From a virus: a stretch of 64,000 nucleotides of DNA. How positions within the stretch are numbered: the stretch's first letter is position 1; each line of letters opens with the position of its first letter. Made by a program: the position numbers and the translations under genes. The notes beneath the pieces are model-generated. The model did not search any database and was not told the DNA's origin. It saw nothing but the letters and a program-made list of their open reading frames with translations. The stretch lies in IMG/VR virus record IMGVR_UViG_3300017917_004222, positions 83,840-147,839 of that record. One strand, 5' to 3'. Of this stretch, positions 1-8,103 are shown piece after piece.

Positions 1-1040
1 ACACCTCTTACTTTGTGGTGGGCGTGAGCGGGCAAGATGCCACACTGAGCCGATCGTACGGCGGCGCACCTGTGACGAACTTGACTTCGGGAACCAGTCT
101 CACACAGAGCGTGCGAGTCAACTCAGGCGTGGGCGCCACACTCACCAGCAACACCAACGGTGCACTGGTTGTGGACGGTGTGACCTTGAGCACAAACGAT
201 CGTGTGCTGGTATACAATCAGACTCCAGCATACCAAAACGGTGTGTATGTGGTTACTGATGCAGGTTCGGTCAGCACACCCTGGGTCTTGACACGTGCCA
301 CCGATGCCGACAGTTACATCCCCGACAACATCACCGGCATGGACTCGGGCGACTACTTCTTTGTTCAGCAAGGTGTTACTGGTGCAGGCGAAAGCTATGT
401 GCTCACTGCACCTCCGGGACCAATCCTTATCGGTTACGACTCGATTACATATACCCAGTTCAGCGCCAGCCAGGTGTACAGCGCCGGCAGCGGTATTGCA
501 CTAACTGGTACCACATTCTCGGCCAACGTTGACAACGTCACCACAGCTATTGTGAGCGGCAACATTGTGGTCAAAGCTAGTGCACAGCTGACCACTCCCA
601 ATATTGGTGCTGCAACCGGTACCAGCTTGAACGTTACCGGATCAGTCACAGCCACCAGCGTGGATGCAGGTTCGGGCAACATTGCAACCACTGGTAATGT
701 GCTGGCTGGTACAGTAACTGCTACCACAGTGTCTTCGGGCACAGTGACAGCTTCGGGTAATGTTGCTGGCGGAAATCTTACCACAGCAGGCCAAGTAGCC
801 GCAACTGGCAACATCACTGGTGGCAATATTGCAACCACTGGCACAGCCAACGTGGCAACGCTGATTGTGACCACGGTGGCCAATATCACATCAACAACTC
901 CCAGCTCAAATACCACCACAGGTGCGTTGATTGTGGCAGGTGGTTTGGGTGTAGCAGGCAACATTTATGCTGGTGCACTGTATGACAACGGCACAGCGGT
1001 ATTAACTATCAACTCGATTGTGGACGGTGGTACATACTAA
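1..1040 (+). CDS. Tail fibre or adhesin protein, N terminus outside window
   Basis: The frame is open from the first bases of the window, so the gene starts upstream; the GTG at 15 is only an internal codon. About 346 residues are visible. The first part holds a module (motifs DRVLVYNQT, NGVYVVT, STPWVLTRATDAD) that I know from many phage fibres. The second half is a low-complexity series of glycine-asparagine-threonine repeats such as GNVAGGNLTTAG and GNITGGNIATTG, typical of trimeric beta-helical fibre shafts. It heads a run of fibre-like genes on the same strand. Role as a virion surface protein is inferred from composition and context; the receptor is unknown. Confidence 0.75.
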   Translation, partial: TSYFVVGVSGQDATLSRSYGGAPVTNLTSGTSLTQSVRVNSGVGATLTSNTNGALVVDGVTLSTNDRVLVYNQTPAYQNGVYVVTDAGSVSTPWVLTRATDADSYIPDNITGMDSGDYFFVQQGVTGAGESYVLTAPPGPILIGYDSITYTQFSASQVYSAGSGIALTGTTFSANVDNVTTAIVSGNIVVKASAQLTTPNIGAATGTSLNVTGSVTATSVDAGSGNIATTGNVLAGTVTATTVSSGTVTASGNVAGGNLTTAGQVAATGNITGGNIATTGTANVATLIVTTVANITSTTPSSNTTTGALIVAGGLGVAGNIYAGALYDNGTAVLTINSIVDGGTY

Positions 1041-1054
1041 TTTAAAGACCACAC

Positions 1055-2095
1055 ATGACAAATAGGGTACTTATAAAGCGCTCGGGAACGGCAAACGCTG
1101 TTCCTGGGGCAGCAAATCTTGAGCTGGGCGAGTTGGCCATCAACTATGCCGACGGTAACCTGTTTTACAAGGATGCTGCCGGAAACGTGGCTGTGATTGC
1201 CAGCAACCGATCTGCAGTCTACAGCGGCAACGTCACTGCACAGTATTTTATTGGCAACGGTAGCCAACTGACTGGCGTCACAGCCACTGGTTGTGTTGTG
1301 GTCAGTTCAAACTCACCTGGGTCGCCTAAAATTGGCGACATCTGGATTGATTCCGACGATGGTACTGAATACTTGTATTTCAATGATGGCACCAGCAATG
1401 TGTGGGCCGAAATGGCATCGGTCTACAGCTTCAGCTCGGGTGGCGGCGGTGCTAGTGTAGCTGGGGCAAACACTCAAGTTCAGTACAATTCCGACGGCGT
1501 GCTGGCAGCATCGGCCAACTTCACATTCAACGGGTCTAGTGTCACAGTTTCGGGCAACATCAATGGCGGAAATCTAGTCACTGCAGGCGCTGTAACAGCC
1601 ACAGGCAACGTGTCTGGTGGCAACATCATCACCGCAGGCGCAGTATCAGCAACAGGCAACGTCACTGGCAACTACTTCATTGGCAATGGCTCACAACTGA
1701 CTGGTATAGTTTCCAGCGCATATTCGGCCCAGTACACCCTTACTGCCACAACCTCTAACAACACCGAAACCGAAGCGTTTGTAGGCGGAGTAGCTGGGAC
1801 CAGAATCCCTGTACCGCTCAACACAACCGTTTATTACACAGCCGACATCGCCTGCCGCAGAACTGATACAGCAGGAGATCATGCAGCATGGTTCCTCAAA
1901 GGTGTGGCCACCAACAACGCAGGCAACGTGACCGACGTGGGCTCGTTGTATGAAGTGATTGTGTCACGAACAGACACATCATTGACCGTGGATTTGCGAG
2001 CCGACAACACCAATGACAGCGTGGGTGTGTTTGTGACTGGTGCAACGGGTAAAACACTGTCGTGGCGTGTTGCAATAACTACAGTGGAGGTATAA
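1055..2095 (+). CDS. Tail fibre protein with tropism-determinant-like N terminus
   Basis: 346 residues. The N terminus (KRSGTANAVPGAANL, then LELGELAIN and ADGNLFYKD) matches the short repeat at the head of many phage receptor-binding fibres, like the N-terminal domain of the Bordetella phage tropism protein. The centre has glycine/asparagine shaft repeats with FIGNGSQLTG occurring twice (about residues 65-75 and 210-220). The last 120 residues form a distinct beta-rich domain (TRIPVPLNTTVYYTADIACRR) probably carrying the tip. It starts 14 bases after the previous gene and is followed by a gene one base downstream, so the fibre genes form one transcript. No reverse transcriptase or template repeat was seen, so diversity generation is not supported. 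Confidence 0.75.
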   Translation: MTNRVLIKRSGTANAVPGAANLELGELAINYADGNLFYKDAAGNVAVIASNRSAVYSGNVTAQYFIGNGSQLTGVTATGCVVVSSNSPGSPKIGDIWIDSDDGTEYLYFNDGTSNVWAEMASVYSFSSGGGGASVAGANTQVQYNSDGVLAASANFTFNGSSVTVSGNINGGNLVTAGAVTATGNVSGGNIITAGAVSATGNVTGNYFIGNGSQLTGIVSSAYSAQYTLTATTSNNTETEAFVGGVAGTRIPVPLNTTVYYTADIACRRTDTAGDHAAWFLKGVATNNAGNVTDVGSLYEVIVSRTDTSLTVDLRADNTNDSVGVFVTGATGKTLSWRVAITTVEV

Positions 2096-2096
2096 C

Positions 2097-2570
2097 ATGC
2101 CAAGAACAAGAAGTGTGCTGGTTGACAACACAATCGGACGAATTTTTAGAAACGTGACCACAGTTGCACAAGCCAGTGCAGCCAGTGTGATTGCAGGTGA
2201 CCGTTTGACCACACGATCCATTGGGTCTGGGCAAGCCGCATTGATAAAAATTGCCAACAACATCGGTGGCAAGGGTTTGTTTTTTGTTACAGGTGCGTCT
2301 GTGACTCAGTTGCGAGTAAGTTTGATTCGTGCTCCGCGTGGGCGCGATGCATTGATCCAAGTGCGCAAAGGTCTCACGTATGCCACCTCTACCACAGTTG
2401 GAGAACCATACGCTATTCCTGCTGGCAATGTCAATGTTGCAGCCACAGCCACTTATACCGTTGCTATTACTCTAGCAGCTGGCGAATCGTTGTATTTCGA
2501 TGTGGTTCAAGTGGGCAGTATGTTCGCCGGCACCGGGTTAACAGTCACTGTGAACCTTTATACAGTATAA
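2097..2570 (+). CDS. Small virion-type protein of unknown function
   Basis: 157 residues with a strong ribosome site (GGAGG, about 6 bases upstream of the ATG). No signal peptide or membrane segment is visible. The sequence is rich in Val, Ala and Thr and reads as beta-strand with a jelly-roll-like rhythm (VNVAATATYTVAITLAAGES). It lies between a fibre gene and a 62-residue gene in a tight run, so a fibre tip or fibre-associated role is likely. I do not recognise a family. Confidence 0.6.
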   Translation: MPRTRSVLVDNTIGRIFRNVTTVAQASAASVIAGDRLTTRSIGSGQAALIKIANNIGGKGLFFVTGASVTQLRVSLIRAPRGRDALIQVRKGLTYATSTTVGEPYAIPAGNVNVAATATYTVAITLAAGESLYFDVVQVGSMFAGTGLTVTVNLYTV

Positions 2571-2573
2571 AAC

Positions 2574-2762
2574 ATGGAACAACAACTCAAACAACATTTT
2601 GGCGACGTTGACATTTACCGCTTCAATGGGCACCGCAGCCGCATTGGGGAATTGGGTATCGCTGTCAACTACGTGATTGTAGAAAACGAAATCTACTTTG
2701 TATCCGAACAAGTCAGTACCGACATTCGTGTTGAACTTGTGTATCCGAAAGGAACTGAATAA
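2574..2762 (+). CDS. 62-residue hypothetical protein in fibre operon
   Basis: Short gene whose TAA overlaps the ATG of the next gene by one base (TAATG), which argues for translation coupling and for the frame being real. The product has alternating polar and hydrophobic residues (VNYVIVENEIYFV), suggesting a small beta-sheet protein. No family recognised. Function could be a fibre chaperone or connector, but that is guesswork from position. Confidence 0.5.
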   Translation: MEQQLKQHFGDVDIYRFNGHRSRIGELGIAVNYVIVENEIYFVSEQVSTDIRVELVYPKGTE

Positions 2763-3790
2763 TGTATGCAAAACTCGTGGTAGGCGCAACTGCCATCAAC
2801 GTGCATCAAGCCATGCGAGACATTGGCCGCTTGATCACATCTGAAACTCCATCAACTGCCCTGCTGGGCGCATTCAGTCAAGTCAACTCGGTGATTGTGG
2901 ATGACACCCCAGCAGGCTGGACCTATGTGGGCAGTGTGAGTGCAGATGATCGTCCCACCATAGCCGCGGTGGGCGCAGCCATCAACTATACCATTGATAC
3001 CCACTGGAATCTGGCATTTTCAGCCCCGTGCCTGGAAGGAGAAGCCCTCAAGTACATGACACTGAACGTGGCCTGGCGCGGACTCACTGCCAATAACAAC
3101 CGCAACTTTACCATGACTGGTGCAGAGAGCGTGACTTCATTGGGTGTGGCCACTAACGAAGGCGGACGATACTTTTGGGGTTCTGCCGAAGGTGTAACCG
3201 AGCCAGACGCAGTGTCGCTACAGACCACAGCAGGATCTATCATTCATGTGATTGCCACACCGCGACATGTGACTTTGATCAATGAAGGTCGTGGCATGCA
3301 GGCCATCTGGGAAACCACCATGACTGATGTGCATCGTTTTTACGGTACAGCACCTTTTGTGCATTTTAGCAATGCCAGCAGCGTGACTGGCTTGGCCGGT
3401 GCAATCATCCCCACAGTGCAGACCACTGCAGCGGCCAACTCATTCCATGCCACTGTGTTTGCAATTACTGATCTAACCACAAGCACATTGTATGGCACAT
3501 ACGGCCCCACAGTGAATGACACACTGAATCAGACCTACTTCCGTCAGCAGTCGTCGAGTCTGCGTCGAGCCACAATCTCTGATACCGGAGCACCGCGATA
3601 CCAAATCAGTCCATGCTTTTTCCAACTGGGCAACTTTGGGTATCCTACCCAATACGTCACCGGAGTGGTGCCCATGTACTGGACTGCTCCACAAATAGGA
3701 ACCACTGGCGACACAATTGACATCAATGGCGACAGTTACACATTTTTCAACTCCGGCACCATATTTGGTGTTGCAATGAAGACTTCGTAA
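2762..3790 (+). CDS. Putative virion structural protein of the fibre block
   Basis: 342 residues. Starts at the ATG overlapping the previous stop codon. Composition is Thr/Ala/Val-rich with regular beta-type segments and a glycine-aromatic C terminus (DSYTFFNSGTIFGVAMKTS). It is co-directional and two bases from the next gene, which carries a lectin-like fold. I do not recognise a specific domain; minor virion protein or fibre is the best reading. Confidence 0.6.
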   Translation: MYAKLVVGATAINVHQAMRDIGRLITSETPSTALLGAFSQVNSVIVDDTPAGWTYVGSVSADDRPTIAAVGAAINYTIDTHWNLAFSAPCLEGEALKYMTLNVAWRGLTANNNRNFTMTGAESVTSLGVATNEGGRYFWGSAEGVTEPDAVSLQTTAGSIIHVIATPRHVTLINEGRGMQAIWETTMTDVHRFYGTAPFVHFSNASSVTGLAGAIIPTVQTTAAANSFHATVFAITDLTTSTLYGTYGPTVNDTLNQTYFRQQSSSLRRATISDTGAPRYQISPCFFQLGNFGYPTQYVTGVVPMYWTAPQIGTTGDTIDINGDSYTFFNSGTIFGVAMKTS

Positions 3791-3792
3791 TC

Positions 3793-4707
3793 ATGGCCAC
3801 CAACGCAGGACTTGTTTCATACATCAACTCTCTATCGCCAGCTGTGTACTGGCGACTGGACGAAGCCAGCGGCACCTCTTTTGCGCAAACTGGTTCCAGC
3901 ACAGCTGGGGCCATGACCGCATCGGGCACAGTCACTGCCAGCGACGCCACACTGATCCCAGGCGATGCAACAGAGTTTGTGACGTTCGGGGTAGGTGGGT
4001 ATGCCAGCGCAGCTCGCGGCAACATCACAGTGCCCTTGACTGACGTGACCATTTCCTACTTGATTCGTTTCTATCCGCCCTACACTTCCTCGGCCAACAT
4101 CTTTGCACTGAGTCTCATGGGCTCAGGCGACTCGTCGTCAACCACCAACGTGCAGACCTATCAGTATTTCACACCCACCACCGGCATATTCAACGAAATC
4201 ATGGAATATGGCACAGGTGTGAACGAGTTGATTGAATCCATCAGCCCCATGGATCCAAGATTTGCGGTGAATGGCATTGACAACACTTTCATGATCACAA
4301 CTGTGCGCAACAGCGTGGCCAAGCAACTGTCTACCTATGTGAATGGTGTGCTGTTTGACCGTCAAACATATGTCAACAATGCCACAGGCGGTACTGCAGC
4401 AGGTGTGGTATGGAGTCTAGGCAACAACACCGCTGTTGGTATTGCAGCTGGCGGCAGTGCTACCAGCATGGGTCATGTGTGTGTGTTTACTCGATTGTTG
4501 AGTGAGCAAGAAATCCGTGACATGGCAGATGCCGCCGGACGTTTGGATGCCAGCCCAGGCCAGTTGAGATTTGACATGTCTGCAGCAACGGGCCCAGCAA
4601 GCAATTTCCTTGAAACCAATGTAGTCAAAACCTTACTGTGTGCAGTTGATCCGTTGGTGGACATCAGTGTGGCATTTCCGAGCGAAGCCTACACAACCGA
4701 AGAATAA
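3793..4707 (+). CDS. LamG/concanavalin A-like carbohydrate-binding virion protein
   Basis: 304 residues. The opening AVYWRLDEASGT, the run of beta-strands, the TYVNGVLFDRQTYVN strand pair and the closing VFTRLLSEQEIRDMAD are hallmarks of LamG-like (concanavalin A-like) jelly-roll domains, covering roughly residues 15-245. Such domains bind sugars, which suits attachment to cell-surface glycans. The last 55 residues extend beyond the domain and may anchor it to the tail. Next gene starts 27 bases downstream behind a late-type promoter, so this gene closes the first fibre transcript. Confidence 0.7.
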   Translation: MATNAGLVSYINSLSPAVYWRLDEASGTSFAQTGSSTAGAMTASGTVTASDATLIPGDATEFVTFGVGGYASAARGNITVPLTDVTISYLIRFYPPYTSSANIFALSLMGSGDSSSTTNVQTYQYFTPTTGIFNEIMEYGTGVNELIESISPMDPRFAVNGIDNTFMITTVRNSVAKQLSTYVNGVLFDRQTYVNNATGGTAAGVVWSLGNNTAVGIAAGGSATSMGHVCVFTRLLSEQEIRDMADAAGRLDASPGQLRFDMSAATGPASNFLETNVVKTLLCAVDPLVDISVAFPSEAYTTEE

Positions 4708-4710
4708 ATA
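4703..4710 (+). promoter_or_regulatory. T4-type late promoter (AATAAATA)
   Basis: AATAAATA, one base off the T4 late consensus TATAAATA, ends 24 bases before the ATG of the long fibre gene. It overlaps the end of the preceding gene. Spacing leaves room for a short leader. Confidence 0.55.
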
Positions 4711-4734
4711 CAAGATCAACAACGGTAACACAGT

Positions 4735-7044
4735 ATGGCTCTAAGTTTTCCAATTTCCCCAACCCCAGGTCAAACCTATACCTACAGTGGTAGAACCTGG
4801 GTATGGACCGGGTCAGCCTGGAAGGTCAACGACACCGGCGCCATCAACGGCATCATAATTGGCAACACAACTCCAGCAGCTGGCTCGTTTACCACGCTCA
4901 CAGCCAACGGAGAAGTCAATCTTGGCAACGTGGGCAACATTACCATACTGGGCGGCACCAGCGGCCAAGTGCTCAGTACAGACGGAGCAGGAAACTTGAG
5001 TTGGGCCGACGGCGGCGGAGGCAGCAACGTCACTTCTATTGTGGTGGACAATTTTACCGGCAATGGAGTGGCCAACAGCTTTGTGCTCACTACCACCCCC
5101 ATCAGTGAAGACTGGGTCTCTGTGAACTACAATGGTGTGATGCAACAAACTGATGCATACAGCGTGAGTGGTAACACCATAACATTTGTTACCACCCCGG
5201 CCAACACCGCTGCTATTGAAATTCGCACAGTGACATTTGGGGGCACTGTGGCCCTGGCCAACACAGCCGAAACCGTGACTGGCAACGCACAGGCCAACAT
5301 CACCAGTGTGGGTACATTAACCAGTTTGACAGTGTCGGGCAATGTCACGGTGTCAGGTACCGGAAGTCGTATTGTTGGCGACTTCACATCCGCGGCCAAC
5401 AACCGTCTTGCGTTTCAAACCAGCACAGCCAACTCACTTTCAATTGTGGCTGCATTGCCGTCTGGTACGGGTACCACATCAATTTTGCGGGCCTACTGCG
5501 GCTCAACCCCGTCTACAGCATCTTTCCTTGACATACGTGCCACATCCACTGCCACACAACTGTGGTCTGGCCGCGAAATCTCGTCCACATTTGGCTTCTT
5601 GCCACTGACTTTTCACACCAACAATGCGGAGCAGATGCGATTGGACACATCGGGTAACCTGGGTGTTGGTACCAATGCACCGTCGCAGCGTCTAGATGTA
5701 AATGGTAATGTTGCAATCACTGGCTCGGCGCGCCGGATCATTGGCGACTTTAGTGACGCTACATTCTCAAATCGGCTTTTGTTTCAGACCAGTGTTGCAA
5801 ACACAAACACAATAGTAGGAGCTGTACCGAGTGGAACCGGACAAATTGCCGGGTTCCGTGTGTTCAACAGCTCTGATTCGGTCAACGCATCTTTTGCCAC
5901 ACTGGCTTGCAATGCCACAGTGGCCTACATTGATTCATCTCTTTCGGGTACTGGGTCATACTTGCCTTTAGCGTTCTTCACAGGTGGCAGCGAGCGCATG
6001 CGTATTGACACTGGTGGTAACTTGATTATTGGCGGCAGTTTTAGCAGCGATGCCGGCGCAGTCACACTAACAGGGGACGGAACTGTTCGGGCAATCCTTG
6101 CCAATGCAGCTGGCGGACAATCAATTATTGGTGCAGTTGGCGGGGTTTCAAACGGGTTTGAGGTATCAGTTGCTGCAACCAACGCAACAACATATAGGTG
6201 GAACAACCCTGCGGGCACAGTAATGACACTGGACGCCGCTGGCAACCTCGGCCTTGGAACGGTTCCGAGTGCGTGGTCTGCGCCCGCGCGGGCGATCCAT
6301 CTCGGTAATTTTGGGGCAGTCTACCAGAACGCATCAGGCTATCCAGAACTGGCGTTCAACACCTTCCAGAACACATCCAACGTCTACACCTACCGAAATA
6401 CGGACGTAGCTACGCGTTACAGCCAAACCAACGGTCAACACCAATGGTTTACCGCCCCCTCCGGCACCGCGGGAAGCCCAATCACATTCACACAGGCGAT
6501 GACGCTGTCTGCCGCTGGAGACCTGTTGGTGGGAACAACAGATACTGGTCTTACCACAGGCAACGGCTTTAAACTCTTAACCAGCGCAACTGGTCGAAAC
6601 TTGGTCATAAATGCCCCAGCAAGCACAAACGCCAACGAAGGTTTTATGATGTACTCCACTGGCGCAGGTGCATATCGATTCTATGTACAATGGAACGGGC
6701 AAATTAATGCAACCAACACCAGTATTACAGCCATTTCAGATGTATCGCTTAAAGAGAACATCCGCGATCTCGAAACTGGACTTGATGAAATCATGGCCTT
6801 GCGCCCTCGCCGGTTTGATTGGAAAGAAGAAACACACCTCGGTGAAAAAAATGTTGCTGGCTTCGTTGCTCAAGAGCTTGAGCAAGTCTTGCCAGATCTG
6901 GTGTACGAATACAAGTACAATGAAACTGGAACAAAAAAGTCAATCAAGATGGGCGACATTTTGCCTACGCTAGTAAAAGCGGTACAAGAACAACAGGCCA
7001 TCATCCAACAATTACAAGCCCGTCTCGACGCCGCCAATCTTTAA
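4735..7044 (+). CDS. Long tail fibre with C-terminal S74 chaperone domain
   Basis: 769 residues. N terminus (FPISPTPGQTYTYSGRTW) is a common fibre attachment module. The middle has repeated fibre motifs including two copies of a unit with RLDVNGN/MRLDTSGNLGVGT and the phrase FTAPSGTAGSPITFTQAMTL. The last 110 residues are an intramolecular chaperone of the endosialidase type (peptidase S74): SDVSLKENI with the self-cleavage Ser-Lys pair, then GFVAQELEQVLPDLV, then a helical tail (VQEQQAIIQQLQARLD). These domains trimerise the fibre and cut themselves off. This is probably a major receptor-binding fibre. Confidence 0.85.
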   Translation: MALSFPISPTPGQTYTYSGRTWVWTGSAWKVNDTGAINGIIIGNTTPAAGSFTTLTANGEVNLGNVGNITILGGTSGQVLSTDGAGNLSWADGGGGSNVTSIVVDNFTGNGVANSFVLTTTPISEDWVSVNYNGVMQQTDAYSVSGNTITFVTTPANTAAIEIRTVTFGGTVALANTAETVTGNAQANITSVGTLTSLTVSGNVTVSGTGSRIVGDFTSAANNRLAFQTSTANSLSIVAALPSGTGTTSILRAYCGSTPSTASFLDIRATSTATQLWSGREISSTFGFLPLTFHTNNAEQMRLDTSGNLGVGTNAPSQRLDVNGNVAITGSARRIIGDFSDATFSNRLLFQTSVANTNTIVGAVPSGTGQIAGFRVFNSSDSVNASFATLACNATVAYIDSSLSGTGSYLPLAFFTGGSERMRIDTGGNLIIGGSFSSDAGAVTLTGDGTVRAILANAAGGQSIIGAVGGVSNGFEVSVAATNATTYRWNNPAGTVMTLDAAGNLGLGTVPSAWSAPARAIHLGNFGAVYQNASGYPELAFNTFQNTSNVYTYRNTDVATRYSQTNGQHQWFTAPSGTAGSPITFTQAMTLSAAGDLLVGTTDTGLTTGNGFKLLTSATGRNLVINAPASTNANEGFMMYSTGAGAYRFYVQWNGQINATNTSITAISDVSLKENIRDLETGLDEIMALRPRRFDWKEETHLGEKNVAGFVAQELEQVLPDLVYEYKYNETGTKKSIKMGDILPTLVKAVQEQQAIIQQLQARLDAANL

Positions 7045-7059
7045 TTAAGGAACTCAGCA

Positions 7060-7404
7060 ATGGCAACATTCAAATGGATTATTTCTGCGCTGGATTGCGT
7101 GCCCTCACTTGACGGTCGCACCAACGTGGTACGCACAGTACACTGGCGCTGCACAGGGCACGGCACTGTGGCGGATCGCGAATATATTGGCACAGTGTAC
7201 AGCACTTGCACTCTTCCTGATCCCGCTGGTTCGGGCGATTTTGTTGCGTATGCAGACCTAACGCAAGAACAGGTGTTGGCGTGGATTTGGGATAACGGAG
7301 TTGATCATGTGGCTACAGAAGCTTTGGTACAGCAACAACTGGATCTGCAAATCAATCCGCCTGTTGTACAACCACCGTTGCCATGGAATTCTACTGCCGA
7401 CTAA
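7060..7404 (+). CDS. Conserved small phage protein, function unknown
   Basis: 114 residues with a clear AAGGA ribosome site. The opening FKWIISALDCVPSLDG and the phrase TVHWRCTG belong to a small protein family I know from many phages next to fibre genes. The C terminus ends in a proline-rich stretch. Co-directional with the fibres; a role in fibre assembly or virion decoration is possible but unproven. Confidence 0.6.
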   Translation: MATFKWIISALDCVPSLDGRTNVVRTVHWRCTGHGTVADREYIGTVYSTCTLPDPAGSGDFVAYADLTQEQVLAWIWDNGVDHVATEALVQQQLDLQINPPVVQPPLPWNSTAD

Positions 7405-7440
7405 AAAGCGGTGTAAATATTCCCGTCAACGGAGACACAC

Positions 7441-7602
7441 ATGAACACTGAATCCACAATCTCAATCCAACTCACAGTGAACGAAGTCAATTTTGTTCTG
7501 CAAGTGCTAGGCGAGCTACCTACCAAATCTGGCGCCTGGCCTCTAGTTACCAAAATTCAAGGTCAAGCACAGAGCCAGGTAGAATCCCCTGCAGCAGAAT
7601 AA
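7441..7602 (+). CDS. 53-residue phage protein
   Basis: ATG at 7441 has a good GGAGA ribosome site 6 bases upstream. The product (LTVNEVNFVLQVLGELP near residues 11-27, then a Gln-rich tail QGQAQSQV) matches a very common small phage protein that lies beside tail or fibre genes. A helical N terminus with a short polar tail is the only visible structure. Function unknown. Confidence 0.6.
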   Translation: MNTESTISIQLTVNEVNFVLQVLGELPTKSGAWPLVTKIQGQAQSQVESPAAE

Positions 7603-7631
7603 GTCTGGCAACCCAGCAGGGTCGAGATCAG

Positions 7632-7639
7632 CATAAATA
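7632..7639 (+). promoter_or_regulatory. T4-type late promoter (CATAAATA)
   Basis: CATAAATA lies 19 bases before the ATG of the 144-residue structural gene at 7659. One mismatch from TATAAATA. Confidence 0.5.
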
Positions 7640-7658
7640 CACCAAACAGTGAATATCT

Positions 7659-8093
7659 ATGTCTATCACCCTAGTTCAACCATTCAACATCGACACCAGC
7701 AAGACGTTTGAGTTTGCCAATGTATCAGTAACAGGCAACACAGTGATTGGTTCACAATCTGCTAATGCTAAACTAGACGTCAGTGGCAGCATTGCAGTCA
7801 ACGTGGTAGCGGTGCCTGCGCTAGACATTGATTGTTCGCAAGGCACATTTTTCACAAAAACCATCAGCAGTGCGTCGGAATTCACATTCAGTAATCCGCC
7901 AGCTGATCGCGCATATGGGTTTGTGCTTGAACTCACACTTACTAGTGGCACAGTGACTTGGCCAGCGTCGGTTCGTTGGCCTGGCGGCACCGCCCCCACA
8001 CTCTCAACTGGCAAAGTTCAGATTTTGATTTTCATTACTGACAACGGCGGCACCACCTGGTATGGTGCATCTAGCATCAATTACAACACGTAA
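7659..8093 (+). CDS. Small fibre or tail-tip protein
   Basis: 144 residues. First half repeats fibre style (SVTGNTVIGSQSANAKLDVSG). Second half (FTFSNPPADRAYGFVLELTL then VTWPASVRWPGGTAPTL) is a widespread short beta-sandwich module at fibre ends. It is followed 10 bases later by the giant propeller gene and probably shares its transcript, so it might be the attachment partner of that protein. Confidence 0.6.
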   Translation: MSITLVQPFNIDTSKTFEFANVSVTGNTVIGSQSANAKLDVSGSIAVNVVAVPALDIDCSQGTFFTKTISSASEFTFSNPPADRAYGFVLELTLTSGTVTWPASVRWPGGTAPTLSTGKVQILIFITDNGGTTWYGASSINYNT

Positions 8094-8103
8094 AGGCAGG
8101 TGA

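Noticed and set aside
1055-2095. Diversity-generating retroelement fed by the tropism-like fibre
   Set aside because: The N-terminal module matches, but no reverse transcriptase or template/variable repeat pair was found in the window.
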